A DNA stretch of 64,000 nucleotides, taken from the NCBI RefSeq assembly GCF_019649055.1, contig NW_026570228.1, forward strand, positions 1,488,001 to 1,552,000. Reading direction: 5' to 3'. Source of the DNA: Paramacrobiotus metropolitanus. Its lineage: Eukaryota > Tardigrada > Eutardigrada > Parachela > Macrobiotidae. Made by a program: the position numbers and the translations under genes. A model generated the notes under the pieces. The model worked only from the letters and a program-made list of their open reading frames with translations, ran no database searches and was not told the origin of the DNA. Of the stretch, positions 39,301-51,479 are shown piece after piece; position 1 is the stretch's first letter, and every line of letters begins with the position of its first letter.

Positions 39301-41062
39301 CATTATTCAACTAAATGGCTACGCGCTCTGAGTTTTACTTGGCGCGAAATTGAACATTTGTCGCCATTCCAAACTGTATACGGTAAAACGTCCTTTCGTG
39401 TATAAAAGTGATTATCCTATCTATTTGTGAGTCATCAATAACATATACGCTGCACTTTTCAGTTCTGCAATACAATTTTGTGGCACCGAAAATCTTTCGC
39501 GCCAGCGTGTGTTCGTCCGCGTTGACATGACGATTATTCAATTAAATTAGCAAATGGAAACGACAGTAGGCGTCAGCGTAACGTTAAACTGCATTAAAAA
39601 GGTTTGTAATATTTAACTCGTTTCCTTCGAGTGTACTAAAAATAGTAAATTAACTAAAAACCATCAATTAAGCAACCACCATATTGTAAAAGTAATTAAA
39701 GATTATCAATAAATTAAAAATTATGAGTCAAATTAACCAGATATTATAAAGTAAATTAAAAAAGTTAAGTTAATTATAATATTAAATACTACAATATGAT
39801 GATTCTTATGATGTCGGCGATACAATGCTCTATTGTTCAGTGAACTGCTCTGCATATCGTACTGCTTGAACAAGCCGTGAGCGGTGCGCAGCGAAGCCAG
39901 AATGGGATCAATTTCTCCTGTGTCGAAAACGGCTGTGAGATCAGGCAGCAAACTCCGCCATTTTTCTGGGAAGTCAATCCTGGCAATAACGCCGATAGTT
40001 TCGCTAATCTGACAACAAAATTCATGTTAAAAATTCAACAGAAAATTTACAAACAGCTACCACTATGTCGTCCATTAGAACAACATTCTACAAGAAAACG
40101 AAACAATCTGTCAAGAAATGCACCAAAAAGTCACTGGCAGCACAGAAGAATGCACAAAGAAGAGTATGGAAATTACAGTACATCCAAGACATTTAACTGA
40201 TGTTAGCGCTTGTATTGAAATTACCTGTAATTCTATTTTCCATTTCTTGAAAACATTTATTCTTATTTCTCTAAAAATTAACTGAAAGGTATTAACAATT
40301 ATCTAGTGCCAGTAAAAAAATGTTTTCTAATTTGATTTCCATGTATGAAAAGTTTGTATAAATCAATAAATAAATATGTATACGATGTAATAAAATATTA
40401 ATTCGTTTTTTATTACAGAAACGAGAAATTTTATAATATTGATAATATTTGGGCCATAATCCGGCGAATCGATCAGCGCCTTTTTACTAGAGTAGTGCAA
40501 CTGTTTTGCGTGATACTGTAAATTTTCCGATCATTAGCGTTTAATGAGCAGTAAGGAGATAAAATCTCACATTGTACCGCACGATCTGCGGGACGCCGTT
40601 CATGAGAGGGACCAAGTGCTGCTTCAGGAATTCGCAGCTGGCAGCGGACATTTGCAGGTCCGTGGCTGTCTTGTCGGGCGCCTGCATATCACACATAAGC
40701 CATATAAGTAGAACGCTTCTTCACTTCTTCGTAACACTGTTGCTGCGGTGAAACATCCAGATTCCATTTCTTACCGGCCAGTGCTTCTGGACGTAGTGGT
40801 GCAGTGCCAGCGCGGCGGACAAGCGAAACGCCACATCGCAGGATTCGTCATCGATAATCGACACCAGACGCTGTCCAACATCGTCTTCACTCTGTTGCAG
40901 CTGCTGCAGAGATGGCTGGCCTACGACAGAGACAGGTTGTTACATACACCGAATACCTTTCTCTTCGCTTCTAACGGTCAGCTCACCATCCTGACGTCGG
41001 GACACATCAGGCAGCAACGTCAACTGCAGGCACTGGGGCGTCAAATCCCCGTTATTCGCCAT
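33377..41062 (-). CDS. CSE1L: Exportin-2 (CSE1L/CAS), importin-alpha re-export receptor
   Basis: HEAT-repeat karyopherin that returns importin-alpha to the cytoplasm with RanGTP. Exons: 41062-40987, 40920-40775, 40681-40571, 40008-39863, 39281-39191, 39059-38856, 38632-38465, 38318-38183, 38102-38037, 37743-37634, 37558-37463, 37391-37307, 37161-37103, 37032-36732, 36646-36537, 36194-36041, 35966-35761, 35529-35432, 35353-35265, 35176-35106, 34780-34626, 34129-34047, 33561-33377. The total is 2946 nt, 981 aa (human 971). Matching landmarks: DFPEKW, LRTAHGLFK, EEFIRRDIEG then TRRR, NWKHNESAIFLV, VVHTYAAHCLQRLF, ENEYTMK, HYLFESLALC and DIPDAYLPL. All introns are GT-AG and in phase. The N-terminus is slightly divergent. 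No defect was seen. Confidence 0.95.
33974..34027. repeat. Two adjacent palindromes in the CSE1L penultimate intron
   Basis: ATCACTACAA and its exact complement are separated by one base (33974-33994). CTACAAGT and its complement enclose AAAAAT (34006-34027). Both share CTACAAG/CTTGTAG. It is likely a small foldback insertion just after the donor site of the 34129-34047 exon. Confidence 0.6.
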
Positions 41063-41309
41063 GCTTCCAGGCTCCAGCACGCTTTACGCAGCACTTGAAA
41101 GCAAAGCGAGCAACTCCCCGCGCCACCGAGTGCCGTCGCAGCCGTCAGACACGGATGCCACTCTTACACGATGAATACTCACAATCGGTTAGTTATACTG
41201 ATTCAGTCTGATTGCTATCGATAACGAGTGGGAAAAACAGAAGAAAAATCAAATACTTCCAGTCGTTGAGCATCCAGAGTGGAAAAACGACAACAATCTG
41301 CACATCGAA

Positions 41310-43551
41310 ACAGATGCGGGTAAGGACATGCGACTGCACTGCCAATGCGTTGAGCGCGCTGGTGTTCGTTGCGACGTCGGCCAAGTGCAATGCGGGTGAC
41401 GTCGACAAGGCATACCACCTCCGGATGTCGCAAAACTCGCAACACTGCAATAGCTTTACTGTGTTTAACTTTGCAGTCTCATAACTTATTTCTGATTTTT
41501 TAATCGAAAATAGTTAATTTTTGATACCATTGTCATTTGATCTAACAATAAGTCGATAATTCCAACTAGTGCTAAATTCAGTAAATTAATGCTGTTCAGT
41601 AAATTGCTAATGCTGTTCTCTGCGCACTTGTACGTCAAAGTTTAATGTTATAATTCTACGCTGTTGTCGATTTCAATAGTTCACTTTGAAAATTTGTCGA
41701 TTAAATTTTGTATTCACAAATTTTATAAAATCTCAAAAATATTAAAATAATTAGTGCACATTCAGAGCCGGTACTGTACTTTCGATCATACTGTGCTAAA
41801 TTATTTGAACAAACTTTTGCTGTTGTTTTGAGTGCTTATGAACAACCAACATTTATTGAGTTCCGTATGCTGTTATGCGGCAAAAAACCCTTTAAGCTTT
41901 AAGAATAAATACTCACGCATGCAGTTAAGTTAATAGTGAATTTCTCGTTAAATAATTACAGTTTACGTATGTTACAGATTGAGAATTAAAAAAAATTGCA
42001 TTTTACAGGTACTGGAGCTGATTGCACTGTAATTAGACACTTAAAAATTATACATTAATGATAAATAAGTATAACTGTATAGTCACTTGTGCGCTACGTT
42101 AACCTTTCTTTATCTCGTATATACACCAAAACATTTGGAGAGACGCCAAACAGACCGTTCGTTTCCGGCATGAATTTAAGGCAGACCAAAGTAAAATGTA
42201 AAATTAAAAATACTCGTGTAAAGAATACACGACGGCGACGGAGTCATTAGTTCGTATTTATCTTAGTCGTCCAGCATTGTTGTGCACCACGGTGTCTACA
42301 AATGCCGATTACTGTGCACCACAAAAGGATTCATAACTTTTCTGAAAATAATCATTTAGCGCATAGTGCTTGTGTGCTTGTGACTTCTATAGACCGGCAT
42401 CATAATTGTATCCTGCGGCTGTTTATAACTTTTTTATTTAAAAGAAATGTGTTGTTGTTGCAATATTAATTTTCAACTCACCTGCGTTATATTACGCAGA
42501 TATAGTAATACTACATCTGGTATTATATGTATAACATTATATGAGGAATTATGTAAAATAACTTTATAGATGCGCACTAAGTACAGCACTTGCACGAGTG
42601 CTACAGAGTAGTCGGCTTTCGGCCAGCATCTGATCAATGGTAATTGGCAAATAAAAAATAATCTAAATTACGTTAGCCGCCTGATGTTGCGCGCCCATTT
42701 CTTTAAAAATTATATTCTTGGTAAGTATGTACGTGTAACTTACGAAGTATTATTTTTTGGTACTATTGATATTATTGGAAAATATTAGACTGTGTGATTT
42801 TATTATTGCTAGTGAAAAAACATTTTAGCTACAGTACTCTGGAAGCCGGCATCTGCCTACTTCGAAGTGCTTATTTTCGACCTACAAATTACAATTCAGT
42901 GCAGTTATTGCAAAAGAATTTTAAAAAAGATGCGGCAAAATCTTTAGCGTAGTTAAAATTTCACCCGATGAATGCAAGAAAACGGATATTTTAAATTTTC
43001 TCGACGGACTTTTTGAAAAAATGGGGAGTCCGAAGGTGCATTTTTATGCTGGCGCCTCGGTAAAATTTTATAAGTAATTCACCGTTGCATTCCACAAAAT
43101 TCGCCACAAAATTTTATGATTCACCGGTACATTCCACAAAAATCCAAAGGCGTCGCGAAATTGCTTAAATGCACTATCAGCCAAAATATAAGAGCTTATT
43201 CCTTAAAATCGTAAACCGGAATTTCGTGGAATATTCCGGTGAATTATAAATTAACTTTGACGTACCTAGTGAACAGCATTAGCAATTTATTGAATTTGGC
43301 ACTTAATGACTTATCGACTTATTGTTACATCAAATGACAAAGATATTAAAAATTAATTATTTTCGATTAAAAAATCAGAAATAAGTTATGGGACTGCAAA
43401 GTTAAACACAGTAAAGCTATTGCACGTGTTGCGACATCCGGAGGTAGTATGCCTTGTCGACGTCACCCGCATTGCACTTGGCCGACGCCGCAACGAACAC
43501 CAGCGCGCTCAACGCATTGGCAGTGCAGTCGCATGTCCTTACCCGCATCTT
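41310..43551. mobile_element. Inverted-repeat pair enclosing 1.6 kb
   Basis: Two arms of about 315-350 bp (about 41310-41660 and 43236-43551) are inverted copies. The outer 180 bp are about 95% alike by eye, including GCGCTCAACGCATTGGCAGT. The inner parts are more diverged with small indels. The spacer has no convincing ORF; near 43070-43250 it has short repeats built on ATTCACCGGTACATTCCAC. No clear target duplication was found. It could be a foldback element or an inverted segmental duplication upstream of CSE1L. Confidence 0.6.
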
Positions 43552-44588
43552 CGAAACACACGACTGCCAGTGGAATGCCAACCGCCCCGAACCACATGCT
43601 TATACAATATACATCTAGGAACATTTTTATCTACACTGTAGTACGACTCACACTCAGCCTGTACGAGTATATAATTTGAATCTAACTAATTAATTTTGAA
43701 TTTGTACGAGTATATAACTGTATTACATCAAGTACAAATTTGAATAATTTCTACCATTTTATTTAGTGTGCACTGTACCAGCGTTGGCTTTTTATTCTCA
43801 TTAGTGGGCCTAATGGCCATTGCCAAATAAAATACGAGTATGTAAGTAATACTTATTAATCTTTCTTTCCTGCATAATTATTTTTCTTTCATTGAATTCG
43901 TTTCTAATTTTTACCGTTTCTTTTCATTCAGCAACAATTGTGGATTTCTACAAAAATTATTTTCTATTTTTTTAAATTTGTCTTATTTAGCAATATCTGT
44001 AATTTTTAATTTTTACAGTTTGTTTTTCTCCTGGATTACAGACACTCAGACGGTTTTTCTTTGAATTTATTGATCGTCAGATTTTTACTTACTTAACTGA
44101 ACTTGATAATTGACATTTGACAATAAAAATTATTTTTGCATTTTTTACGAACGCTGCCGATGCTAATCCACGCTGCACTGTGGGTGCCGACAGGATAATA
44201 ATAATAACAAAATCAAATAAAACACAAAATAAATTAACACGCAAGAGAAGTTTCTTTCCCTAGGGTGCCATGTGTTCCAAGTTACGACGTTCAATCGGTA
44301 TCCGCCCAGTTTGGCAAAAGAAACTTCCATTTTTTCAGATCAAGCAAAGCCTCATGGATGCAGAAATGAATGGAACGGGCAACATAACATGCATGGAAAC
44401 CGTGTAAAATTAAATAAAATTCTCGTAATCGACGCGCGGAGAAGTAAACGTAAGGCGGACCGATAACCTACAGCAGGACAATAAATTAATAAAAAATTCT
44501 CCATTAAATAAAAAATGCCAAAAATAACTTAAGCAATTTTTTCCTCGGCACACAACACAAGTATTATTCTGCACTTTATAGGAAGTCA
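43552..44588. other. Intergenic, no gene recognised
   Basis: AT-rich sequence between the inverted-repeat element and the 3' end of the Agenet/F-box gene. Short open frames have no recognisable similarity. Confidence 0.5.
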
Positions 44589-46670
44589 CTAAGAAGCGGG
44601 CCAGGTCACTTCGAAGGTTGGTTTAATCCGCAATTTGGCGCAATACAGGAGGAACTGCACCATGCGAGTGCACTTTGCCGGCTCATATCGAAGCGGCTGT
44701 CCTACTGTGGGATCGGGGAAAGGTTTCAGATAGGAAGTTGACGAGCGGGGATCGCCACTCTGACGGTGCTGGATTATCTGTAAAACGTTGTGCGTATCAA
44801 TTCAGCTGTACGTTAGTACTGTACGTACGTCAGCTAAAAACCATCAACGCTATATCCGTAATTAACGTATCGCGCGCCGCGCGCTGCTGCCAAAAACGGC
44901 GTGGCAGTATTTGTTTACGCTTTTTCTATTAATTATGGCCAGTATTATTAGCCTGTCTAGCTTTACCTTCTCAGAACGGTCACTTAGCCCACAACTGATC
45001 ACATTGTCAATCACGTGCCACTGGTGAAGGGGCACTGGGATTCCCTGCTCAATCATGTCCCACCAGTCCTCAATATGGAGACGCCGGCCGTGGCTCATCC
45101 GTCCCAAAGCGATGTGGATGGTGATCGGCACATAGCCATCCAACCAAGAGTCTACCTCACACGTAAAGTTCTTCACGGTCAGCGTATGACAAATCGCCGC
45201 CAATGAGTTGAATACATCGCGCAGACTGTTAATGTAGTCCTCCTCCTGAACACGTTGCGGCGTATGTTGGACATGAATATCTTGCAACAACAGATGCTGT
45301 GGGAAGTTTTCGGATCGTCCTTGCATGACCGCGGTCAGGATGTGCGCATCAATCAGCGATAAGTTGCGCAGTTTCACTGCTTCGTGGTGTGCGGGCAGCG
45401 GCAGGCCAACCATTGCCACCGTCCGATTGCTCCAACAGCGCTGTGCGCAGGCTACAGCCATGTAAATGCCTCCCGGCGTAGGTGCCCGATCGGTGGGAAA
45501 ATTAATGTGCAGTAGTTGGGTGACCTCGGCTGAGGTGAGGATGTAGTTCCAGCCGGCGCGTACCGCCCGCAGACGGCACTGATCAACGGTGGGCAGATTC
45601 TGCATGATTTCCGCAACTACGTTGCATGGCAACAGTCCGACATCGCCGTCCACTTCACTGGGTGGCAAAGGCTGGATCTCGCTCGCCAACGGTCGATATA
45701 CAGTAGGTCGCTGCAATTAATCATCAATTCGATTTACCCACCAATCACAGCACAGAATATTGTCGTACAATTTTATTATTTTATACACCTTGCACATGAT
45801 GTTATGAGTTTTTGTTCACGTTCATAGTTTTTGTTTTTTTTTCGTACTGATACACTGGTATTATTCTATAAGTGTGCCGAATGAAATTTTTCTTTGCACA
45901 GCATACTCTTACGTAATACTCGTTGATTGTCTCTCCACACTGCTCGCTAACCATGTTCAGGAATTCATGCGGGAACAGTGCAGCTGCCTCCGTACTCGTA
46001 GATGGGCGTCGGATTCGATCCTGTCGGACCACTGTTTTTACCGCCGTCCAATTCCCATTCGAATCCCGCGTGCGAACGGTCACTATGGCGAACTGGCGGT
46101 GCGCCCAATCGTACACGACGACTTCAGCCGGCTGCCACATCCACGGCTCCAACAGACTGCTGCAGTCCTGCATCAGCACCTCCACTGGCTCGCTCAACCC
46201 TGTCACCAAATATACACGTCAGTGTAACATGCAATTAATTACATTTCAATCCACATAATCACATTTACGCACCCACATTTACGATGCACCCACATAATCA
46301 CATTTACGCTTCACATTCGCAAAAAACCGTGCAGTACAGTTTATGTTCCTCATCGTTATTCATACATTATACTAATATTTATTCTAGTTTCTTTCTTCCA
46401 TCTACCTTGTTCGTAGGGAGCTCCGTCAGTTCGCGTACGCGGCACGAAGTACTCTTGCGTGCGGGCTACGCGTACTATGGCCAGGGCAACCGGCTCAGTC
46501 GGGCGGTAGATGCATCGAAAATCCACAGCCAGTCCTCCGTCGATAGCTGCGAGCGCTTGGCCACATTGAAGCACTTCATCTTCTCCTCGCACTTCCACGA
46601 TAAGCGGGTAATTGGCCGTGGCGCGCATCCACTTGCGGCGGCCACTCCTCCACTTGACACCGTAATCCAT
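44589..46670 (-). CDS. FMRP-like tandem Agenet protein fused to an F-box
   Basis: Exons 46670-46406, 46199-45913, 45710-44967 and 44777-44589 join in phase to 494 aa. Residues about 20-88 and 89-153 resemble the two N-terminal Agenet (Tudor) domains of FMRP/FXR proteins: the first begins LIVEVRGEDEV (FMRP has VEVRG at the same place), the second has PVEV, EP..W and a closing RQDRIRRP where FMRP has an ERLR segment. Residues about 205-245 look like an F-box (LLPCNVVAEIMQNLPTVDQC, then LRAVRAGWNYI). The C-terminal 250 residues have no recognised domain but are similar in layout to the F-box copies at 52254 and 63661. KH and RGG regions of FMRP are absent. Possible role: a substrate adaptor of an SCF ubiquitin ligase reading methylated ligands; that is inference. 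Confidence 0.75.
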
Positions 46671-46984
46671 TGCTAAAAAATCAAGAGAATAATTGTGGGT
46701 ATAAATGGGTAGACTGGGATGTGCGTTTGTCTTGAAGGACTAGGTAATCAAATGTAGACATCCAGAGACAACTGCACAACTTTACCCAGCACGCAGTGCT
46801 GCATGATAGCGCTTTTCGGTGATAGCCACCGCACTACGATCTATTTTTTGCATAATTTTCTGCCGTGTATTAATTTCGTTCTGCGGCTACTCAACACGAC
46901 GAGCACAAGTACGGTGTCTGTGCGTGTCCAGAGCGCATAGGCCATAGAAGAGTGAAAGGTCACCGTTACAGGTGGTAGGGAACG

Positions 46985-47036
46985 ATGTCGAAGCTAGATT
47001 CGCGCACCCATTTCGTCCGGCGGCTAGCGCCAACAA
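46985..47036 (+). CDS. Candidate 5' exon on the plus strand
   Basis: An ATG opens 17 codons ending at a strong donor (ACAA|GTAAGTAG). It is divergent from the Agenet/F-box gene start at 46670. The stretch at about 47190-47225 (TTCTAAATCGGGGAAGGT) resembles the DNA just upstream of the F-box exon at 63661 (about 63570-63595), so this may be the stranded 5' part of an F-box paralogue whose rest is the pseudogene at 52254. Confidence 0.3.
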
Positions 47037-47578
47037 GTAAGTAGTGTATTATTGTTATTTTATCTTAGTACGCGCTTACATTTATCGTTATTTTGATACC
47101 ATACCGCAGTACATAAGGTAATACGCTCAAGGTTGGACTTGCATTTCGGGTAGGACTAAAAGTTCGAAGCAGTAGCAGGGGGTCTTTGTTTCGGGGTGGA
47201 TTTCTAAATCGGGGAAGGTGACCAGTAATTTGGTAAAACTAAAATACCCTAAGAAATAAGGATGCTATGTTAGATATACAGATACGGTACATCCTTTATA
47301 CTAAAAGAATAAGAAGTGCTCAAAATTCAACTGCGGGGAGTCAGTCCCAGCCACACACAGGACCAAACTTCGATGTCTTGGTATCATTCGATAGCTCTTA
47401 TCGTGTAGTAGAGCCATCAAAAGTCAGATCTGAGAAAAACAGTTCCAGTTTCATAAAACATTGAAAAAACTTAACATGCCGAGTCTACGGGAGAAGTGAA
47501 GAATCCACCACTGCAGAACCGACCACCTCACCATTGTCTCAAATAAACAGCCAAAAACCACCTTGCTGCCAAGCAGCA

Positions 47579-47615
47579 GTTCCAGTGAAACGCCTCCAGA
47601 GCGTTTCACTGGAAC
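47579..47615. repeat. 15-bp perfect hairpin with CTCCAGAG apex
   Basis: GTTCCAGTGAAACGC and its exact complement enclose CTCCAGA. The apex CTCCAGAG recurs in the hairpin at 57700 and near 55505. Confidence 0.8.
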
Positions 47616-48835
47616 GAAACTTGAATGTTTATAAATTATAGGGGAGCCTCGCGTTTTTATTTTTTCTCATCGGAACTCAGACTCCGAAAGAAAGGAGAGT
47701 CTGATGAAAAAAGCAACGAAGATCTGGAGTCGAAGCGTATCGAACAGTTTCCACCATGATCATTAAGACAACTGCCCTCCGCAGGAGTCTGACCAGTTTT
47801 AAATTAAAGTAAGTAGCATACCAGCAACGCGTCCACGGGCAGCAGCTGGTGAGCAATGGAAGTAGGCACTTTTGGCACAGTGAGCGGGCTCGAGAGCAGT
47901 AAAAAAAGGTTTTCTAAAATTTCTGTTTTGTAAAATGTGTGGCAACCAGCAGAAGGCAAAGCAGCAAGGGAGAAAAATTTTTAAAAAAATCGTTGTAAGT
48001 CAACAGCCATGGCGCCACCCCTATTCTGCTCGGTGGAGTTAAATAAATACCGTACCGTATTGCGTATTGCAGATCGCTCATACTACAAAATACCATATAA
48101 TAGTGGTAGCTGTTGGACTGAATTATCCTCAGAAGTCAGAACGGTATGTAGCCGATCTAAACCGCGCAATTTGCGCGGGGTCTATCATTCGATGGATTTT
48201 ACTCCAAGTCAGTTACTCTGCAGAACCAGGAAAAATTAGATCTGAGAAGAGGTGGCTCCAGATGTCACGGAACATTATAAGTCTTTCCTTTGCGTCGTAA
48301 ATTTTTGAAAATCTGATTTTTTCCTTTATGAGGAATAAGAACCGAAGGCGGAGCCGCAGGCGACGCCCGATGCCAAGCTGCGGCGCGAGCGGAACATCAA
48401 GTGAGACATTAATCGTGGCAATATTTTTTGCCCGAGACTGCATTCCGCTTTCCCACCACTTCCTATACTTCGTACTGATACTTTCGGATTAAAGGGCAGG
48501 GGTCGAAAAATTATTTTTACGGAGGGGGTAGACAGAAACCAGAAACACGAGCAATGTCTGCTCCTTAGTTCTGATGGTGAGTCATAGACTCATAGTGCTG
48601 TTTCCGGTATTAGACTTGGGGATTTACAATTGCTTCAACTTTGTGACGTTGCCACGAAAACATTATTCGCACAAACAATACAGTGCATGATAGTGCTGAT
48701 GACACAAAAAAACCGTGATCTTCGTCACCAAAAGTTAAATAATGATGATATCCTTCTGATTTTAAATCGTTCCTATTACGTAGCCGATATATTGCGCGCA
48801 GTTTGCGCGGGGTCTACTAGTATATATATAATATA

Positions 48836-48871
48836 CAAGAAACAGCCTCGGCTTCGCCTCCGCGTTTCTTG
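48836..48871. repeat. CAAGAAAC...GTTTCTTG hairpin repeat, copy 1
   Basis: An 8-bp stem with a GC-rich 20-nt loop (GGCTTCGCC core). Just before it (48795-48809) is CGCGCA/TGCGCG, which with its flank GTAGCCGAT and GGGGTCTA is also present at about 48145-48185. These are copies of one dispersed repeat. Confidence 0.6.
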
Positions 48872-49094
48872 GGTTCTAAACTCCTTGGCCGGTTTACGGA
48901 TTGTTAACTTAGAACGGATAAATCTGAAGAGCCCAATAACAAAAATTTTATAAAAAAATGGATGTTTTGGTTTCGTGCAGTCGAACGCAATTACTTTGAC
49001 TTTACAGATCATTTTTTGTTAAATTTTCTTAGCGAAAAACCATCCGAATCTAATCACCCACGAGAGTATCACATTACAAACTAAAAGGACGCTA

Positions 49095-49925
49095 AGACTG
49101 GACAGTGGTGCTAGATAGGTCACCCATTTAGAACTTAGCAGGCGCTGCTCTATTTTGTTCAGTAATATTGCAGTTTGGTCATGCGTTCACCTAACGGGCT
49201 CTGTGTATGGATAGCTTTGGTAGCTCGGTCACCCACCATACCTAACGGGATCTATGCAAAGGACAGTACTGGTAACTCGGTCACTAGATCACTTAACGGA
49301 GTTTATGCGCTGGACAGTAGTGCTAGCTCGCTCATTAGATCACTTAACGGAGTTTTTCGTGCACTGGACAGTATTGGTAGCTTGATCACCCATCTACCTA
49401 ACGGGATCTATGCACTGGACAGTATTGGTAGCTCGGTCACCCATCTACCTAACGGGATCTATGCACTGGACAGTATTGGTAGCTCGGTCACCCATCTACC
49501 TAACGGGATCTATGCAAAGGACAGTACTGGTAACTCGGTCACTAGATCACTTAACGGAGTTTATGCGCTGGACAGTAGTTCTAGCTCGCTCATTAGATCA
49601 CTTAACGGAGTTTTTCGTGCACTGGACAGTAGTGGTAGCTCGGTCACGCGTTCACCTAACGGGCTCTGTGCACTGGACAGTATTGGTAGCTTGATCACCC
49701 ATCTACCTAACGGGATCTATGCACTGGACAGTATTGGTAGCTCGGTCACCCATCTACCTAACGGGATCTATGCACTGGACAGTAGTGGTAGCTCGGTCAC
49801 TAGATCACTTAACGGAGTTCGTGCACTGGACAGTAGTGGTATCTCATTACTCTTTCACCTAACGGGTTCTGGGCACTGGACAGTGGTGGTAGCTCGGTCA
49901 CGTACTCACCTAGCGATTTTTTGAC
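49095..49925. repeat. 51-bp minisatellite, block 1, with an open 17-aa repeat frame
   Basis: About 15 units of 51 bp (a few 54 bp) containing GGTAGCTCGGTCAC and CACTGGACAGTATT. Because the period is a multiple of three, one frame stays open from ATG 49181 to 49924 (247 codons) and would encode a 17-residue repeat ending NGIYALDS. No upstream exon, signal or known domain supports translation. Near-identical adjacent units suggest recent turnover. Confidence 0.85.
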
Positions 49926-50260
49926 GCACTCAATCACTAGGTGAGCGACTGACCGAGCTCAACCTATCCAGTAAGAAATATCGCTAGGTAAGGAGAAAAA
50001 TCGCTAGGTGAGGATGTGACCCTGCTACAACTACTGTCCAGTGCACAGAGCCCGTTAGGTGAGCAAGAGCAAAGCCCGCTCGATGACTCACTCACCTAGA
50101 AATTTCGCTCAGTGGGCAGTAATGGTGTTTCGGTCACTCACTTGTCTAGTGATTTTTCTTACTGGTCAGTGGTGGTAGCTCGGTCACCCACTCATCTAGA
50201 GATTCCGCTCAGTGGTTGGTGATAGTGTTTCGGTCACTCACTCGTCCAGTGATTTTTCGT
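49926..50260. repeat. 51-bp minisatellite, inverted then diverged part
   Basis: About 49930-50070 carries the unit on the opposite strand (GACCGAGCT, then ACTGTCCAGTGCACAGAGCC). About 50080-50260 returns to the original strand with diverged units (TTTCGGTCACTCACT). It marks an inversion within the array. Confidence 0.7.
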
Positions 50261-50449
50261 ACTGATTTTATATTTGATATTTTTACATTTTTATATCGGT
50301 TGATTTTAAACGTGTTTCGAGCTCGGCAACACCGGCTGGAATGTTTGAATAACGCGAGTGTTTGAATAAGTACAATAATTTATTTATTTTTCGGTTTAAT
50401 TAGTGTGATAATTATGTCAATTGGTATTTTGTATTGTATCTAGGCAAAT

Positions 50450-50720
50450 ATTTCTAAGTTTCAAGGTGACCTTTAAGATGGGTTGGATCAATCTGGTCTT
50501 GATACCGGCTTGATACCGGCTCGATATTTTCATAAAAAAAATACATGCCGGCCACTTCTGAACTATCCCGGATCTAATGGCGTTGTCCGTTTTTCCAGAA
50601 GTTTTATGGTTATAGAGATCTCAAAACTATGGGGCACCGCGCGTAGTATAGATCTTGTACTTAATATATACAAGAAACCGCTGCGGCTTCGCCTTCGCGT
50701 TTCTTGTGAGCCACGGCCGC
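50450..50720. repeat. Dispersed repeat, copy A
   Basis: It contains AAGGTGACCTTTAAG, TACATGCCGGCC, CTAATGGCGTTG and ends with the CAAGAAAC/GTTTCTTG hairpin (50671-50706). Diverged copies lie at about 51480-51640 and 51850-52040, sharing the order CAAGGTCACC, GTGACACAGTTTCT, GAATCTAATGGCGTTTACAG. Confidence 0.55.
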
Positions 50721-50821
50721 TTTGAACAAATCATAGCATTTACAGTATTTCGGTAAATTGACTAAATTCACTAACTAGTTATTCCTTAATTAGTTAATTC
50801 CTTAGCAGTTATTGTAAAACA

Positions 50822-51260
50822 CTTTTTAGGTAAAGAGTCTAGCTCGGTCACTCACTCATCTAGGAATTTTATTCCCTGCACAGCGGTGGTAGCTCGGTCA
50901 CTCACTCACCTAAGCGATTTTGTTCACTGGACAGCGGTGGTAGCCCGCTCACTCACTCACCTAAGCGATTTTGTTCACTGGACAGCGGGTGGTAGCTCGG
51001 TCACTCACTCACCTAAGCGATTTTGTTCACTGGACAGCGGTGGTAGCTCAGTCACTCATCTACCTAGCGATTTTGTTCACTGGACAGTGGTGGTAGCTCG
51101 GTCACTCCACTCACCTAGCAATTTTATTCCCTGCACAGCGGTGGTAGCTCGGTCGCTCGCTCACCTAGCAATTCTGCTCACCTAGCGATTTATTGCTCGG
51201 TCATCACTCACCATGCGATTTCCTTTTGTTTACTGAAAAGTGGTAGTAGCTGGGACACTC
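50822..51260. repeat. 51-bp minisatellite, block 2
   Basis: About eight diverged units of the same 51-bp family, consensus containing CGGTCACTCACTCACCTAAG and TTCACTGGACAGCGG. A single-base insertion near 50985 breaks any long frame. A lone relic unit is near 58690-58740. Confidence 0.75.
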
Positions 51261-51479
51261 ACTGCCCTAGCAGGTTTGTTCACTGAGTTTTGTTTCCTTC
51301 GAAACCTGGGCTAATTCAAACATGGTTCGGCAGTCGGATTTTTTTAGGCATTTGAACATTGAACATTTGAACCTTTGAACATTTGAATAGCAATCAGGCG
51401 GTTAAAATTTAGCATGCCTGCAAATAACTACAAATTTATTATAGTACATATATTTGATTCTTTAATAAACGTTCTAAGC

